This document shows positions 38,101-46,560 of a stretch of 64,000 bases of DNA, piece by piece. The notes below the pieces were generated by a model. It saw nothing but the letters and a program-made list of their open reading frames with translations, was not told where the DNA came from and made no database searches. The stretch is from Apostichopus japonicus. Its lineage: Eukaryota > Echinodermata > Holothuroidea > Aspidochirotida > Stichopodidae. The position numbers and the translations under genes are program-made. The first letter of the stretch is position 1. The number at the start of each line of letters is the position of its first letter. The stretch covers positions 8,271,501 through 8,335,500 of the forward strand of contig NC_092581.1 of the NCBI RefSeq assembly GCF_037975245.1, read 5' to 3'.

Positions 38101-41100
38101 GTGCATTTATTTTTATTTTGCAGAAATCTTGCAAGGCATGGCAATGGGTGGAGGAGGACCCCCTGGAGGAGGCCCTCCCGGTGGACCGCCAATGGGTGGA
38201 CCGCCAATGGGTGGACCGCCAATGGGCGGACCGCCAATGAGTGGACTGCCAATGGGTGGACCGCCAATGGGTAGACCCCCAATGGGGGTACATCTCATGA
38301 ATGGGTCACCACCCATGAATGGGTCACCACCCATAGGACAGCCAATGGGTGGACCACCAAAACGTGGTCCTGCAGTCAGCCTTCCCTCTGGTGGACCAGG
38401 GATGGTACCACAACATTCACCCCAACTGAAAGTGGAATCTTCCCCACAACGGCCCAGCAGTGGTGTGGTTGAGAATGTGAGAGGGGTATCACCAACATCC
38501 ACCTCAAATGTAAGAGGTCATGGCAATCTCTTCATGCCATCTTTCAACCTCACAGGAAGTGGCAGCCAGAAGTTTGTCCATAAGATGCCAGTTCCAGAAC
38601 CAGCTATGGCCGAAGAGCTAATGGATAAGGATTTGGCTGAGGCTCTTCAAAATATCCATTTTGACAACACCCTTGAAAACATTTCTAACAGTGAGTGGTC
38701 CAAGGATTATGAGGTAAGAATGCGTGTTGCTGGGACTAACGGAATGGTTGCTGGAAACTCCCCTGTCCAAACACCACCACCAGTTTTGAAGTATTCACCC
38801 AACAATAGCCCTGATTGTGCTATGGAGCGCAGACGCCATCTCCCTCAAATACAGAAAGGTCAGATTCTTCCACAAAACAACAATCACAAGATAGCCTCAG
38901 ACATGATGATAACTGAACAGGGTAATGACCGCTTATCTTACATGAATTCGAAGGTATCTCTCTTGAGTAATCCCAGCGATAGTGGTGTCGATAGTGATGA
39001 GGCCAAGAGTGACATTCACAGCATCGAGTCCGATCTGATTGACCTAGAGGCACAGTTGGGATCTAGGAGGGGACCCCTAGAATCCACCGATAGTGTGGAG
39101 AGTGGCTTGGATATCCCAGGGTTAGACATGACAGAATTTGATGGCGCCGAAATAGATCTGGACGATGTACTGAACATGATCGAAGAGGTGGACACGTCTA
39201 CCCCGGACCTGAGTCTAAAGAGTAGCCCGAGTCTGGTGTCCAGTAATGGGTACATGCAACAAGGTGAAGTTATTCAGAGTCTGTGCTTACAGAAGGAGGC
39301 CATTCAAAGAGAGGTAAAGAGAGAGAGAAGTAGCACAGGAGGAGGAGAAATGCAGAATAGTCTTCAAGGTAGATATCAAAATGGCTTCCCACAAAGACAG
39401 GTAGCAGCGAACAAAATGCTGTATACGTCGTCGTCAAGGAGAACAGTACCCAGTCAGGCTTGTGTTAGTAACAGCCACACTGTACCATCATATGGGAACA
39501 GCTCCCAAACTGTATCTGCCATGTCCATGTCCAACCTCTATCACGCAACAACACCATCATCATCATCGTCCGCCCATCAGGGTAATGAGCTCTGTCTCCC
39601 ACCGACATCAGCTGAAATGAATATTCATGAGCTCTACCAAAACCAATCTACCACAACAACTCACAACCAGCAGGGTTACTTCTCCCAGTATTCGCAACCT
39701 GCCTCTCAGCCAAGGCAGGAGCAGCTATACTTCCAAAGATCGCAACAGATGGCTGTCAGCATGAACCAACATCCGAGGGCAGAGCAGAGCCAAATGTTTT
39801 CAGCCCACCAGCAGCAGCAGCGCTTGTACACTTCTTCTTCATTGCAAGAGACTGCTGTTACCAATCCAATGGGATCTAATATCTTGCCAAGCATTGAAGA
39901 GCAGTATCAATCCACAAACGGTTATCAGCAAGCTGTATATTCTAACTGTGTCACTGGTCTACAACCTCATCAGTTTCCAACTTTTCAGGTAAAGAATAGT
40001 TTTTCTTTTTGCTGATAAGCATTATTATGTCATTTGGATGAGTTTTATATAGAAAGCAAACAGGATGAAAGACATATTTAAAGATTGAGTGAAATGTGAC
40101 ATTTCTGGATGAAATATCACAACAATGAAATACTGCTGACATTTTCCAAGGTTCAGAAGTCAAGTATGTGAATAGAGAAAGTTTCAAAAGCCAGTATGCC
40201 ACAATGGGTATGAGGCCGGGAATAATGTGAAATGATACTCTCTACTCCCAACTCCAAGGTTTCTCCTTGATATTCTTTTTCTCCAGTGCAATTTTAACTT
40301 AGTGGTTAAGTTGTCTCAAATAGCACACACAGTGCCCTGCAATACATAAACAAACTGCAAAACACCAAACAAAACAAGTATGCACACTGCACCATGGCAA
40401 ATACTTATGCTAGACACACAAACAAATGGTAAGGCAACAAGGATGAGAACTGCATAAAAACAAACAGTGAAGACTACAAATGACAAAGATTATTAACTTC
40501 AGTACCAAACAAGATGTCTACATACTGCAAAATCAATACAACATGTCAAACAACAAACTAAAAAACAACAAGGACTGCAAAACTACAAAATACCAGAAAC
40601 TGCAAACATGAAAAATACAAAACTACACAACTTTAATCAAATGCAAAACATAAAAGTTACACAAGCAACCCTGGCTGCAGAACAAGACAGAACTGAAAGG
40701 AGACAAATCAGCTAAAATATAACAACTACAAAACACCGAAACCACCATGTCAAAAACTACAACATTGCAACAGAGACTGCCAAAGCAAATATGTAAATGC
40801 AAAACTACAAAGAATGCAAACATCAGAATACAAATAATAAAAGCTGTGAAGACTCTAAACCTGGTAGACTGCAAACTCTTAGTACAAATTTTGAGGTTTC
40901 GGCTGCATCGGTCAAAGGCAATAGAGACTGCACAGAACCATCAGTTGTAATGCTCCCTTATTTGTTTGTGTTTATGATTTTTGTTTGGCTTGAGCATAGA
41001 ATCGTTAGAAGTTTGCATTGAGAAGCATCCAGAGACTCATATAATATATCTCTCTTATTTTCTTCGTAGGGTCAAATTCCATGGGAGGAGAATGACAACC

Positions 41101-41174
41101 ATCCAGAGGTTTATATGAATCATGGAGTTGATCACACAAACTTTCAGAGGATAAGTGTTGCACCACAATTATGA
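17039..41174 (+). CDS. AHR: Aryl hydrocarbon receptor (AhR), partial: ten exons from the linker to the stop
   Basis: Joined exons: 17039-17199, 20605-20694, 22966-23086, 30252-30325, 32190-32401, 33458-33564, 37105-37246, 37668-37780, 38124-39988, 41070-41174. All introns are GT-AG and phases agree throughout, giving about 995 residues plus one split codon; residues here are counted from Ala at 17041. AhR proteins are ligand-activated bHLH-PAS factors that pair with ARNT in the nucleus and bind GCGTG-core response elements. PAS-A starts at residue 54 (ALNGFIIVVEPDG, then FYTSPSISDFLGFQ). The motif FFCRFRCLLDESSGFL (133-148) is the family signature before PAS-B. PAS-B spans about 149-302, with FRTKHRLDF and WLWVQAKGRVIYKNGKPD. 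The C-terminal half is a GPPMG-rich stretch, an acidic Ser/Asp block (about 625-690) and a Gln/Ser-rich tail, as expected for a transactivation domain. The bHLH region lies outside the window. Family assignment is secure; gene-level orthology is inferred. Confidence 0.95.
17200..17319 (+). other. Open read-through of the exon into the following intron
   Basis: If the donor at 17200 is not used, the frame stays open for 39 more codons and ends at TAG 17317-17319. An intron-retained transcript would encode the bHLH and linker without PAS domains. Nothing shows that such a transcript exists; it may be chance. Confidence 0.2.
17565..17710. repeat. Degenerate relative of the GGTCAAAGGTCA repeats
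   Basis: AGGACAAAGGTCACTTGAG, TATGACCTTTGATAG and GAGGTCAAGGTCCTTTGAG lie close together in both orientations. It looks like a decayed member of the same dispersed repeat group. Confidence 0.45.
19670..19835. repeat. 55-56-bp tandem repeat, three copies
   Basis: Units begin GAAAGTGA at about 19672, 19728 and 19783 and contain ACATTGCAATCAA, AAAGTGTT and TTGAAAAAGT, with a few mismatches. Confidence 0.9.
20605..20694 (+). CDS. AHR: AhR exon: start of PAS-A
   Basis: This is a 90-bp exon of 30 whole codons (ALNGFIIVVEPDGEIF to FLGFQN), flanked by TTTCCTCAG and GTGAGT. It matches the first strands of AhR PAS-A, where vertebrates have ALNGFVLVV, FYAS and DYLGFQQ. It is phase 0 on both sides. Confidence 0.95.
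20695..22965 (+). other. AhR intron
   Basis: AT-rich, with no exon and no obvious mobile element. Sequence before the acceptor is T-rich (TATTTATTTTTTAAA). Confidence 0.7.
22966..23086 (+). CDS. AHR: AhR exon: PAS-A continued
   Basis: It encodes VDVMHQNVFELIHKDDRVDF and on to EKAQLAG, the AhR PAS-A segment (compare DVIHQSVYELIHTEDR). The acceptor is TTTATTTTAG and the donor is GTAGGT. It ends in phase 1 and joins directly to 30252 to make an Asp codon. The linker after PAS-A is shorter than in vertebrates, so an extra small exon in the 7.2-kb intron cannot be excluded, but the phases fit without one. Confidence 0.93.
23087..30251 (+). other. Long AhR intron (7.2 kb)
   Basis: It holds the 65-bp minisatellite at 24.5 kb, several G runs (near 23428, 27586, 29030 and 29304) and simple A/G-rich tracts near 25.9 and 26.1 kb. 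No coding exon was recognised. Confidence 0.7.
24515..24960. repeat. 65-bp minisatellite, about 7 copies
   Basis: Units start GATATTTCCCAGTGTTTGTC and continue AACTGTTAGAAACTATAAAC and TTGTAGTATAAAGGTAAAGC. Successive starts at 24522, 24587 and 24652 give a 65-bp period. Later copies are slightly shorter and diverged. Confidence 0.95.
30252..30325 (+). CDS. AHR: AhR exon: inter-PAS signature
   Basis: This 74-bp exon encodes (D)VESSLERNFFCRFRCLLD and then ESSGFL. It matches the nearly invariant AhR motif FxCRxRCLLDxSSGFL. The acceptor is TTTGTTACAG and the donor is GTGAGG. It enters in phase 1 and leaves in phase 0. Confidence 0.95.
30476..30793. mobile_element. hAT-like miniature transposon with 8-bp target duplication
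   Basis: The element runs from CAGCAGCTTAATG to CATTACGCCACTG. Its ends are imperfect inverted repeats (CAGCAGCTTAATG against CAGTGGCGTAATG, 10 of 13). It is flanked by the exact 8-bp duplication GGTATGTG at 30468-30475 and 30794-30801. CAG...CTG termini with 8-bp duplications are typical of the hAT superfamily. At 318 bp with no transposase it is non-autonomous. Confidence 0.85.
30934..31286. repeat. 23-bp minisatellite, about 15 copies
   Basis: The unit is TTTGACACACATACAGAGTG plus ATG, with CATACAG, CATGCAG and CATATAG variants. The unit length is not a multiple of 3 and has no minus-strand stops, so all three minus frames stay open through the array. These frames are repeat artefacts, not genes. 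Confidence 0.97.
32190..32401 (+). CDS. AHR: AhR exon: first half of PAS-B
   Basis: It encodes NLHFTGKLRPMFGQRNRG through KLGLFALACPMQQPSIMEIY to FRTKHRLDFKP. The family motifs FxGKL, LFAxAxPxQxPSIxEI and FRTKHxLDF are all present. The His of TKH and the Phe and Pro of LDFxP align with pocket residues of mouse AhR (His285, Phe289, Pro291; recalled numbering). The donor is GTTAGT and the exon ends in phase 2. Confidence 0.95.
32402..33457 (+). other. AhR intron almost filled by a minisatellite
   Basis: The 45-bp array occupies 32484-33330 of this 1,056-bp intron. Only short unique stretches remain next to the donor and before the acceptor. Confidence 0.9.
32484..33330. repeat. 45-bp minisatellite, about 19 copies
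   Basis: The unit is AGAGCCAATCCCTTTAAGCC, TGTATGTCTACAGTATTGTG, GTGCA. Between about 32700 and 32940 it alternates with a distinct variant (AACATGTAAATCTATAATGT, TGGGTTG), forming 90-bp dimers repeated about three times. The length is a multiple of 3 without stops, which keeps long frames open in both directions by chance. Confidence 0.97.
33458..33564 (+). CDS. AHR: AhR exon: PAS-B middle
   Basis: It encodes GVDILGFTEGELSSMNGYNY and then LHYEDIIYCSEMHSQ. This aligns with the AhR segment LGYTEAEL, GYQFIHAADMLYCAESH. The acceptor is CTATTTCTTTCAG and the donor is GTGAGT. It completes a Lys codon at the start and leaves one base of a Leu codon at the end. Confidence 0.95.
34278..35002. mobile_element. 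hAT-like non-autonomous DNA transposon (725 bp)
   Basis: The termini are 13-bp perfect inverted repeats, CAGGGATGTAAGT and ACTTACATCCCTG. They are flanked by TCTCTG on both sides (34272-34277 and 35003-35008), a 6-bp duplication. hAT elements usually make 8 bp, though 5-6 bp groups exist. The left end is duplicated: a second CAGGGATGTAAGTCTTCCGT starts at 34326. A further internal duplication carries GAGCTAGCCTAACATA and AGTGTGTAAGTAGT (34799 and 34873). No transposase is present. Confidence 0.8.
36741..36800 (+). mobile_element. Possible LINE 3'-end hairpin
   Basis: CTTATATAGCGCACTGCGCAC is followed by GATGCATCT and GTGCGCTTTGCAAAC. GCGCAC/GTGCGC form a stem. TATATAGCGC with GCGCTTTGCAAA resembles 3' ends of CR1/L2-like elements. 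No coding part is nearby. Confidence 0.35.
37105..37246 (+). CDS. AHR: AhR exon: end of PAS-B
   Basis: It encodes (L)MRKGETRFIYFRLMTKRSK, then WLWVQAKGRVIYKNGKPDAL and VSTHRPMS. The pattern FRLLTKxxxWxWVQ, YKNGRPD and TQRP is diagnostic of AhR. The residues aligned with mouse Ala375 and Gln377 are Ser and His here. The acceptor is TTATTTTTCAG and the donor GTGAGT. Confidence 0.95.
37247..37667 (+). other. AhR intron
   Basis: A 421-bp intron with a short TTGATTGATT repeat near 37595. Nothing else is seen. Confidence 0.8.
37668..37780 (+). CDS. AHR: AhR exon: after PAS-B
   Basis: It encodes (S)DEEGEQYLGNRGAPFKFP and then FEGPAELYNCNPPLPPIPK. It corresponds to the TDEEG segment and the aromatic GEAVLYE-like stretch after PAS-B in other AhR proteins. 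The acceptor is TTCCCATCCAG and the donor GTAAGT. It is phase 2 at entry and phase 1 at exit. Confidence 0.93.
37781..38123 (+). other. AhR intron with a SINE fragment
   Basis: A 343-bp intron. Its first part holds the minus-strand tRNA-like SINE fragment; the rest is T-rich and leads to the TTTTGCAG acceptor. Confidence 0.8.
37800..37915 (-). mobile_element. tRNA-derived SINE fragment
   Basis: On the minus strand, GGATAATTCAGTTGTTAGAG is very close to a tRNA D-arm/A box. It is followed by CACCCAGAGGTCACCCA and then TTTTCTTTGCTCTTTTCC, the same body phrase as the fragment at 16160-16265. The B box is missing or decayed. Confidence 0.55.
38124..39988 (+). CDS. AHR: AhR exon: large transactivation-domain exon
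   Basis: This 1,865-bp exon of 621 whole codons begins (E)ILQGMAMGGGG after TTATTTTGCAG. In order it holds a Gly/Pro/Met repeat of GPPMG units, a Pro/Ser-rich stretch, an acidic block (DSGVDSDEAKSD, IESDLIDLEAQ, EFDGAEIDLDDVLNMIEE) and a Gln/Ser/Tyr-rich tail. Vertebrate AhR also has one very large exon for this region with acidic and Gln-rich subdomains. The exon ends FPTFQ before GTAAAG. Read-through would add VKNSFSFC and a stop at 40011-40013. A good but probably unused internal donor (GAG|GTAAGA) lies at 38714. Confidence 0.93.
38155..38370 (+). repeat. Coding minisatellite, 15-bp units (GPPMG)
   Basis: About seven 15-bp units close to GGACCGCCAATGGGT lie inside the AhR exon and encode GPPMG. 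Variants read GPPMSG, GLPMG and GRPPMG, and degenerate NGSPPM and GQPMGGPPK copies follow. The unit length keeps the frame, so copy-number changes would not break the protein. I know of no such repeat in vertebrate AhR. Confidence 0.9.
39989..41069 (+). other. Last AhR intron
   Basis: AT-rich, with a long degenerate ACAAAACTACAAA-like A/C-rich stretch from about 40320 to 40860. No exon was seen. Confidence 0.75.
41070..41174 (+). CDS. AHR: AhR last coding exon
   Basis: After the acceptor TTTTCTTCGTAG it encodes GQIPWEENDNHPEVYMNHG and then VDHTNFQRISVAPQL, ending in TGA at 41172-41174. The phase matches the previous exon. The composition (acidic, Asn/His-rich) fits the end of a transactivation domain, but no specific motif supports it, so this is slightly less certain than the PAS exons. 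Confidence 0.8.
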   Translation, partial: GQIPWEENDNHPEVYMNHGVDHTNFQRISVAPQL

Positions 41175-44100
41175 ACATGACATGATTTTGATATGTTGCC
41201 GCATAAAATGGATGAAGAAACCTTCTAGTTTGCAGTCGACGCGCACCTAATATTATGTGTTTCATGAAAAGGGAGTTTAGATCAATTCTTTCTGCAAAGA
41301 TTGAGTGGCAGATTGGTGGCAGAGAGTGTCTGGCTGCAGCACAGATGGGCCTTAATGCCCTGATGACAAATGGAAACAAGGTGAAATGTGAAGATAAGTT
41401 TAACCATTTCATAAGGAAGGTTTAGACGGGAATTGAATAGCCTATTCTTCCTCGCCCACAATTTAGGCCTTTGTTTTGCAGTTGAAAGTACTTTACCCAG
41501 ACAACTATCAACAAGGCAGGCAGAGTGAGACATCTAACCATGGAAGTGCAGTTGCTTGATGATGAGGATTTCGCTGTTTATGTCAAGTACAAGCTTAGTA
41601 CGAAACTACCGTACTAAATGAGAGTGTGGAGACTTTGGTATCTTCACACTAGCCTTACTGGAATACTGCCCTCTATTTTCTGAAGGAAAACCAGTTTGGC
41701 AGAGCTCACTTATTTTGAGCATATTTGTCTTCTAAAACTGATTTCATATTTTCCAGTTAAAAGGGGAAGCAATTTCCTACCGTTTTGTCATTTTAAAAAT
41801 GTTGACGAAAGATTTGACGAATTCCATTAAACTTTAGGATCAAATTGAAATTGGAGAGTTGCATTAAGGGCCTCACCCTCTGGGCAACTCTGGAGCAGCA
41901 AGTCAATCAGGGTTCAGAAAGTGGTTGTATCAAAGAAAGAGATTGACTTGAAAGGAAATGTTACACAGCTACAAGGTTGGACCTCACTTTAACACCAGCA
42001 CAGGGTAACTTGTGCAGAGTTCTTTGTGCCTACACAGGTGCATTGTGATTGCACAGGATGATACTGGTACCTTAGGTTTTCACTTCCCACACCCCAAGAG
42101 AGTGTTGTTGCAGGAAGTGGATAGTTGGGTGTCAGGGATTGTAAGGGAATGGGTGTTGTAATGAGAGGAGGCAAGGGGTGGACTGAACTGTATTTTGTGT
42201 CTTATCAGGTATATAACACTAAAATCCTTACTGTAGAGTCATATTTACTGTAGGATCTCTCTGTTAAGGGAATATAAACACCATGTTGGATTCTTCAAGT
42301 CTTTTAATATGAGTACAGTAACACCTTCAGTTAGATCAGCTGGTTCACGTTACCCACTACACCAAGTACATAGACACAGTGTTTGTTGTTACTCTGTTGT
42401 TATATCAAACCTCAAAGTCAAGTCTCTTGCCTTTACAAAGAAGCATCACCTGGCAGCCTAGACACTATAACTGTTTGTTGGCATATCATATAAAACACTG
42501 CATGAACACTGTTATTGTTATCATGGAATTTGGCTGTTCGTATAAGTAGGTAGATTAAGAACAGTACTTACAAATTGTGTGGAAAACTATGGTTTAACAT
42601 TCTTGCTAAAGTTGCATAATTATTGCTAAAGTTGGATAATTATTGCATTGAATACAACCAAAATCTACTGCATATGCAGAAACTTTCTTTTTAAGTTCCC
42701 AATCAACCACAGACCAAAAAAGAGAAGAAAAAATAGACAGAGAAAGTGATAAGTTTGTTACTTATTGCTATAGCTTCCATTCGTTAACATGATGAATTAT
42801 TGTTGAATGTATTCAATGGTGTTTGTATGTACAACAGAGTGTTCATTGGCATAAAGATTGATACTGTTGTCTTCCTTGGCTATATGCTCACCTTGTGCTC
42901 TTAAATCTCCTTCTTCAAGCATAGAGTGTGTACTGCCTGACAGTAAATACTCTGTATCAAGGTTACTACTGCAACAACAAACTAGATTTAATGACAAAGT
43001 ACTTTCACCAAACCTTGCCTCTAATCTGGTACCATGTAATAATACATTACGGAGATCTGACCCATGAGCTGGCTCATGTATTAATAGAATCACTTCTACC
43101 CCAATTTCTGAGATTTATTCTACATTTAGAGGGATTTGTGGTGTGACTGCGCTTCTTGCTGCCAAAGAATGCTCAGTTAATTCTGACGAGGTTTCATTCT
43201 CCTTTTGAAGAGTTTGAAGTCAGATTGAAGTTTGATTGATTAGTTTTTTTCTCTGCAGATTTTTTATTTCAATCCCACCTTGGTTAGTAGGGCCAAAACT
43301 GTAGAGCAGACGTTTTTCTTTCCTTGTCTTCGAAGTCCTTTAAAGAATAAGAAAAACGACATGTCTGTCTTCTGCAGTAAGATGCCATATTTTCAGTTTA
43401 TATCTTGATTTTTTAATTTGTAATAGTTTGTCTGAATTATTAGGCTTAACTTGTAAATCTTTGCTCTGTATATAACCAAGAAAAATACAAAACATTGGTA
43501 ATGCATATTCAATTACTACTGCATATTCATAGCACCTTTGAAGACATGCATTTGATTTTCTCTGCTCTTCTTTCCTCTTTCCATTTTTTACTCTCTCAAA
43601 GTATTACATCTGAAATTTTAATCATCTTTATTCTACTGTGTAGAAAAATTCTCGGCTTGCCACGGTTTTACTTAAAATCTTTTGAAAAAATATGAAATTT
43701 TGCATAAGTCTACAAAAATGGTGTACCATTTTAAGAATGTGAGCAGTGAAGCTGACATCTAACCTGTTATTACTATTCTACTAATGGATGACAAAGAGTT
43801 TGGTGGAGCAAGTTGTGTTTGAATTTAGAATTGTTCAGGATGTATGGAGTAGTCTATTCTTTAACACCTTGATAGGACTAAAGTGGAATAGTTCTGCTTT
43901 TTTTGCATTTGCAACTGTTTTAATGGTACCTGAGGTATCCTAGCACATTAAGTGTATGTGAGTTGGTGCCCGAGATAATTCACAACTTGTTGATTATTCT
44001 ATAGCTATTCATGTAAATGAAATGAATATGAAACTGGTGCCTAAAGTAGAAATGATGCATTTAGCAGTTATGTGGATGGCATGTGTGCTAACATGTATCC

Positions 44101-44610
44101 ATGTCAGTGAATGCTACAGCTCCTAAAATGAAAACAAAATTCTGCCAAAGTTAAATCCATATCACCACCTTTTTCTTTTCCTTTTTTTGTCGTCGAAAAC
44201 TGCTAGTCACTGTCGTATACGTGTACAAACTGATTTATTCACAGATAACCTTTATCTAAGAATGCAAACATTTATTACTAGACAATTTCTTCAGCTCGAG
44301 AAGGCACAAATATTTTCAGCTTTCAAATGTTCAGTGACTTCAAATAGTCGTAGTTACTCAGAAAAGAATTTCGTAGTAACTTTTAAAATAGAAAAAATAA
44401 TATGTTGTTTTTTTTGCTTGTACAGGTCTTGATGTGTTGCAATCATCTATATTAAAGTTTTTGTGTTCTCAATGATATAATTATTGAATTCATAACAGAC
44501 AGAGTATCATACACACATTGCTTCTTCTTCTTCTTCTTTATCACTATCTAAGGCTACTTTTATATCTTACTTTCACCTGGAAACTTTAAGATACTTAATA
44601 AATGGAAAAA
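41175..44610 (+). other. Probable AhR 3' UTR and downstream flank
   Basis: There is no credible coding exon after the stop codon. AhR transcripts in other animals have 3' UTRs of a few kilobases. Candidate poly(A) signals are ATTAAA near 41826, ATTAAA at 44451-44456 (followed by a T/G-rich stretch) and AATAAA at 44597-44602. The cleavage site cannot be chosen from sequence alone. Confidence 0.45.
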
Positions 44611-45420
44611 AAGGGGGAAGACCAGGCACCTCCCTCTCCACCCTACCAACCACCTTACCTGAAATTTGGGAAGGATAGGTAAAATTGGAGAACAAACTCT
44701 TCACATGATGTGTTGTATCTATTCTATATCCTCTATCCTCCTCAGTGGTGTGACTTGTTCAGCTTAACACCAAAGATCTAGGTGGAAAATACATCCTTTT
44801 TTTGTTTTGTCGTATTTGGTAAACATGAAGTTTTTGAGTCTTGAAATATTAAACTAATCAGTATTATTATGGTGCTATTTGATTAATAAGAGATTGGATC
44901 AAACCTTAGTTATCCAGGTCAGTGATCCCTCCTCTATCTTCTAAATTCATGATTCCTTTCTTCTGCTGGCAAACTGAATTTAGAGTACAACTATGTTTAA
45001 GATGAACTGATTCCCACCCCTCTGCCCTGTAAATATTTTTTACGTATTAAAATGCTGATGCAGAACCTTTTGTTTTGTTTTGTTATATTGATATCAGAAG
45101 GGATTGAAAGTAGGGAATGAGGGCTGGGCTGGGCATGGGGAGGATTAATGAAGGCTTTACCAGTGAGTGAATTGTTACACAACAAACCATGTAATGTGTA
45201 AAGGTTATAAACCTGTGAATATTGTACTGGGATCAGACATCTTCTTTAGCATGTGTACGTATCAAGCCAAAGAAAGTAGAAGGTGAAAAGGTTTGCTTTA
45301 GCCTTGGACTTCTATAATATGCTCTGGATGTGTTCTTCTCATTTTAAACATGTTGAAGTCAACCTGCTTTGTTTAAAACACAACCACCTCACCATACAAA
45401 TTCAATACAGGATTGCTAAT
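44611..45420. other. Intergenic, nothing recognised
   Basis: AT-rich sequence without a supported exon, RNA gene or clear repeat, apart from short simple tracts. Confidence 0.5.
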
Positions 45421-45424
45421 TTTT

Positions 45425-46560
45425 AGCTCATACCAGCATGCTGGTGCGAGCTATTGTTACAGTGCGGCGTCTATCACTCTATCACTCTATCCGTCAACAA
45501 TTGGTAAAACCGCTCCCACTCGCACAGTGTTTGATGGAATTTCATGAAACTTGGACACAAGGACCATTAGGTATAGGTCCATCAGAGATGATCCAAAATT
45601 TGGGGTCAAAGGTCACCTGTGGGCCGTAATGGGCCATTTTGTGGAAATACGCAAAATGCTTCTTCTCCTACAGATTCCATGGTACAATGTTGAGGGTTTG
45701 TCACGATAGTACTATGGTAGTTTTACCTTCAGGGTGTTCATGAATTTGAGATAAAAGATCAACTAGGGGTCTTTTGTGGCCCGGGCCGCGGCCCTATATT
45801 TTCAAATTGCTCCTGTTCGTACAGTGTATGGCCAATTATAATGAAACTTGGTCACAATGTTCCTCGGGATGAGAGTTACGAGGGGTGTTCGGAAAATTGA
45901 GGTCAAAGGTCATTTAGGGGGTCATCGGGGGTCATTCTTTGTAATATTTTCAAATATCTCAATCTCCTCAAGATTTTGATGGATCATATTCAAAGTTGAA
46001 CTGATGATTGTTGGATTGTGTATGAATAAGGTGATGCCTAAAAATTTTTGGTCAAAAGTTAATTAATTACAATTAATCCCCATTGTTTAAAAAAATCTGA
46101 GCCTTCACTTTTTGCCAAAGCTCCTTTAATTTGTCTTCCAGTGTCTGCAGGGTTTGTTTACATTTGTGGTTAAGCTCTGCAGAGGTTGTTAGTGGAATTA
46201 AAGCAGGACTGGGAGTTGTTATTAACTGTTGAACTGTAAGCATGAGAGCCCTATAGCCAATCAGCACTTGCCGATTCTTAGAAGTCTTTGAGCCTGAGGT
46301 ATGTAGGCAGCTTGTGAAGTTATGCCTTGTAGGGAGTGCTTGTTATGTCTGCTAAGGTAGAGGGGAGAAAGTTTAATAGGGTAGGTCAGTGGTATTGTTT
46401 GAGAGAGTGGGTAAAATAGGATTTAAAGGGGGAAAATAGGAATTATAGCCAGTGGTGTGGCCAGGATTCTGCTAATGGAGGGGGGGGGGGGTATCCCTCA
46501 CGGGCCCAAAATTGGTTTTGTGGGCCCTACATTTTTAAGCTCGAAAAGGTATGAGCTTCT
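45425..46560. repeat. Dispersed repeat with terminal inverted phrase and DR1-like sites
   Basis: The left end AGCTCATACC (45427) recurs inverted as GGTATGAGCT near 46549. Inside are two diverged units about 300 bp apart sharing ATGAAACTTGG and GGTCAAAGGTCA (45604 and 45901). A hAT-like start, CAGTGGTGTGGCCAGGAT, lies at 46450 within the right part without a matching end. No coding capacity is seen. Confidence 0.55.

Noticed and set aside
38046-38502. Long minus-strand and alternative-frame open reading frames over the GPPMG repeat
   Set aside because: They mirror the 15-bp coding minisatellite, which lacks stops in several frames. The + strand frame continues the AhR protein and has proper splice sites.
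46450-46540. Another hAT-like element starting CAGTGGTGTGGCC
   Set aside because: No matching right end or target duplication was found; probably a fragment.
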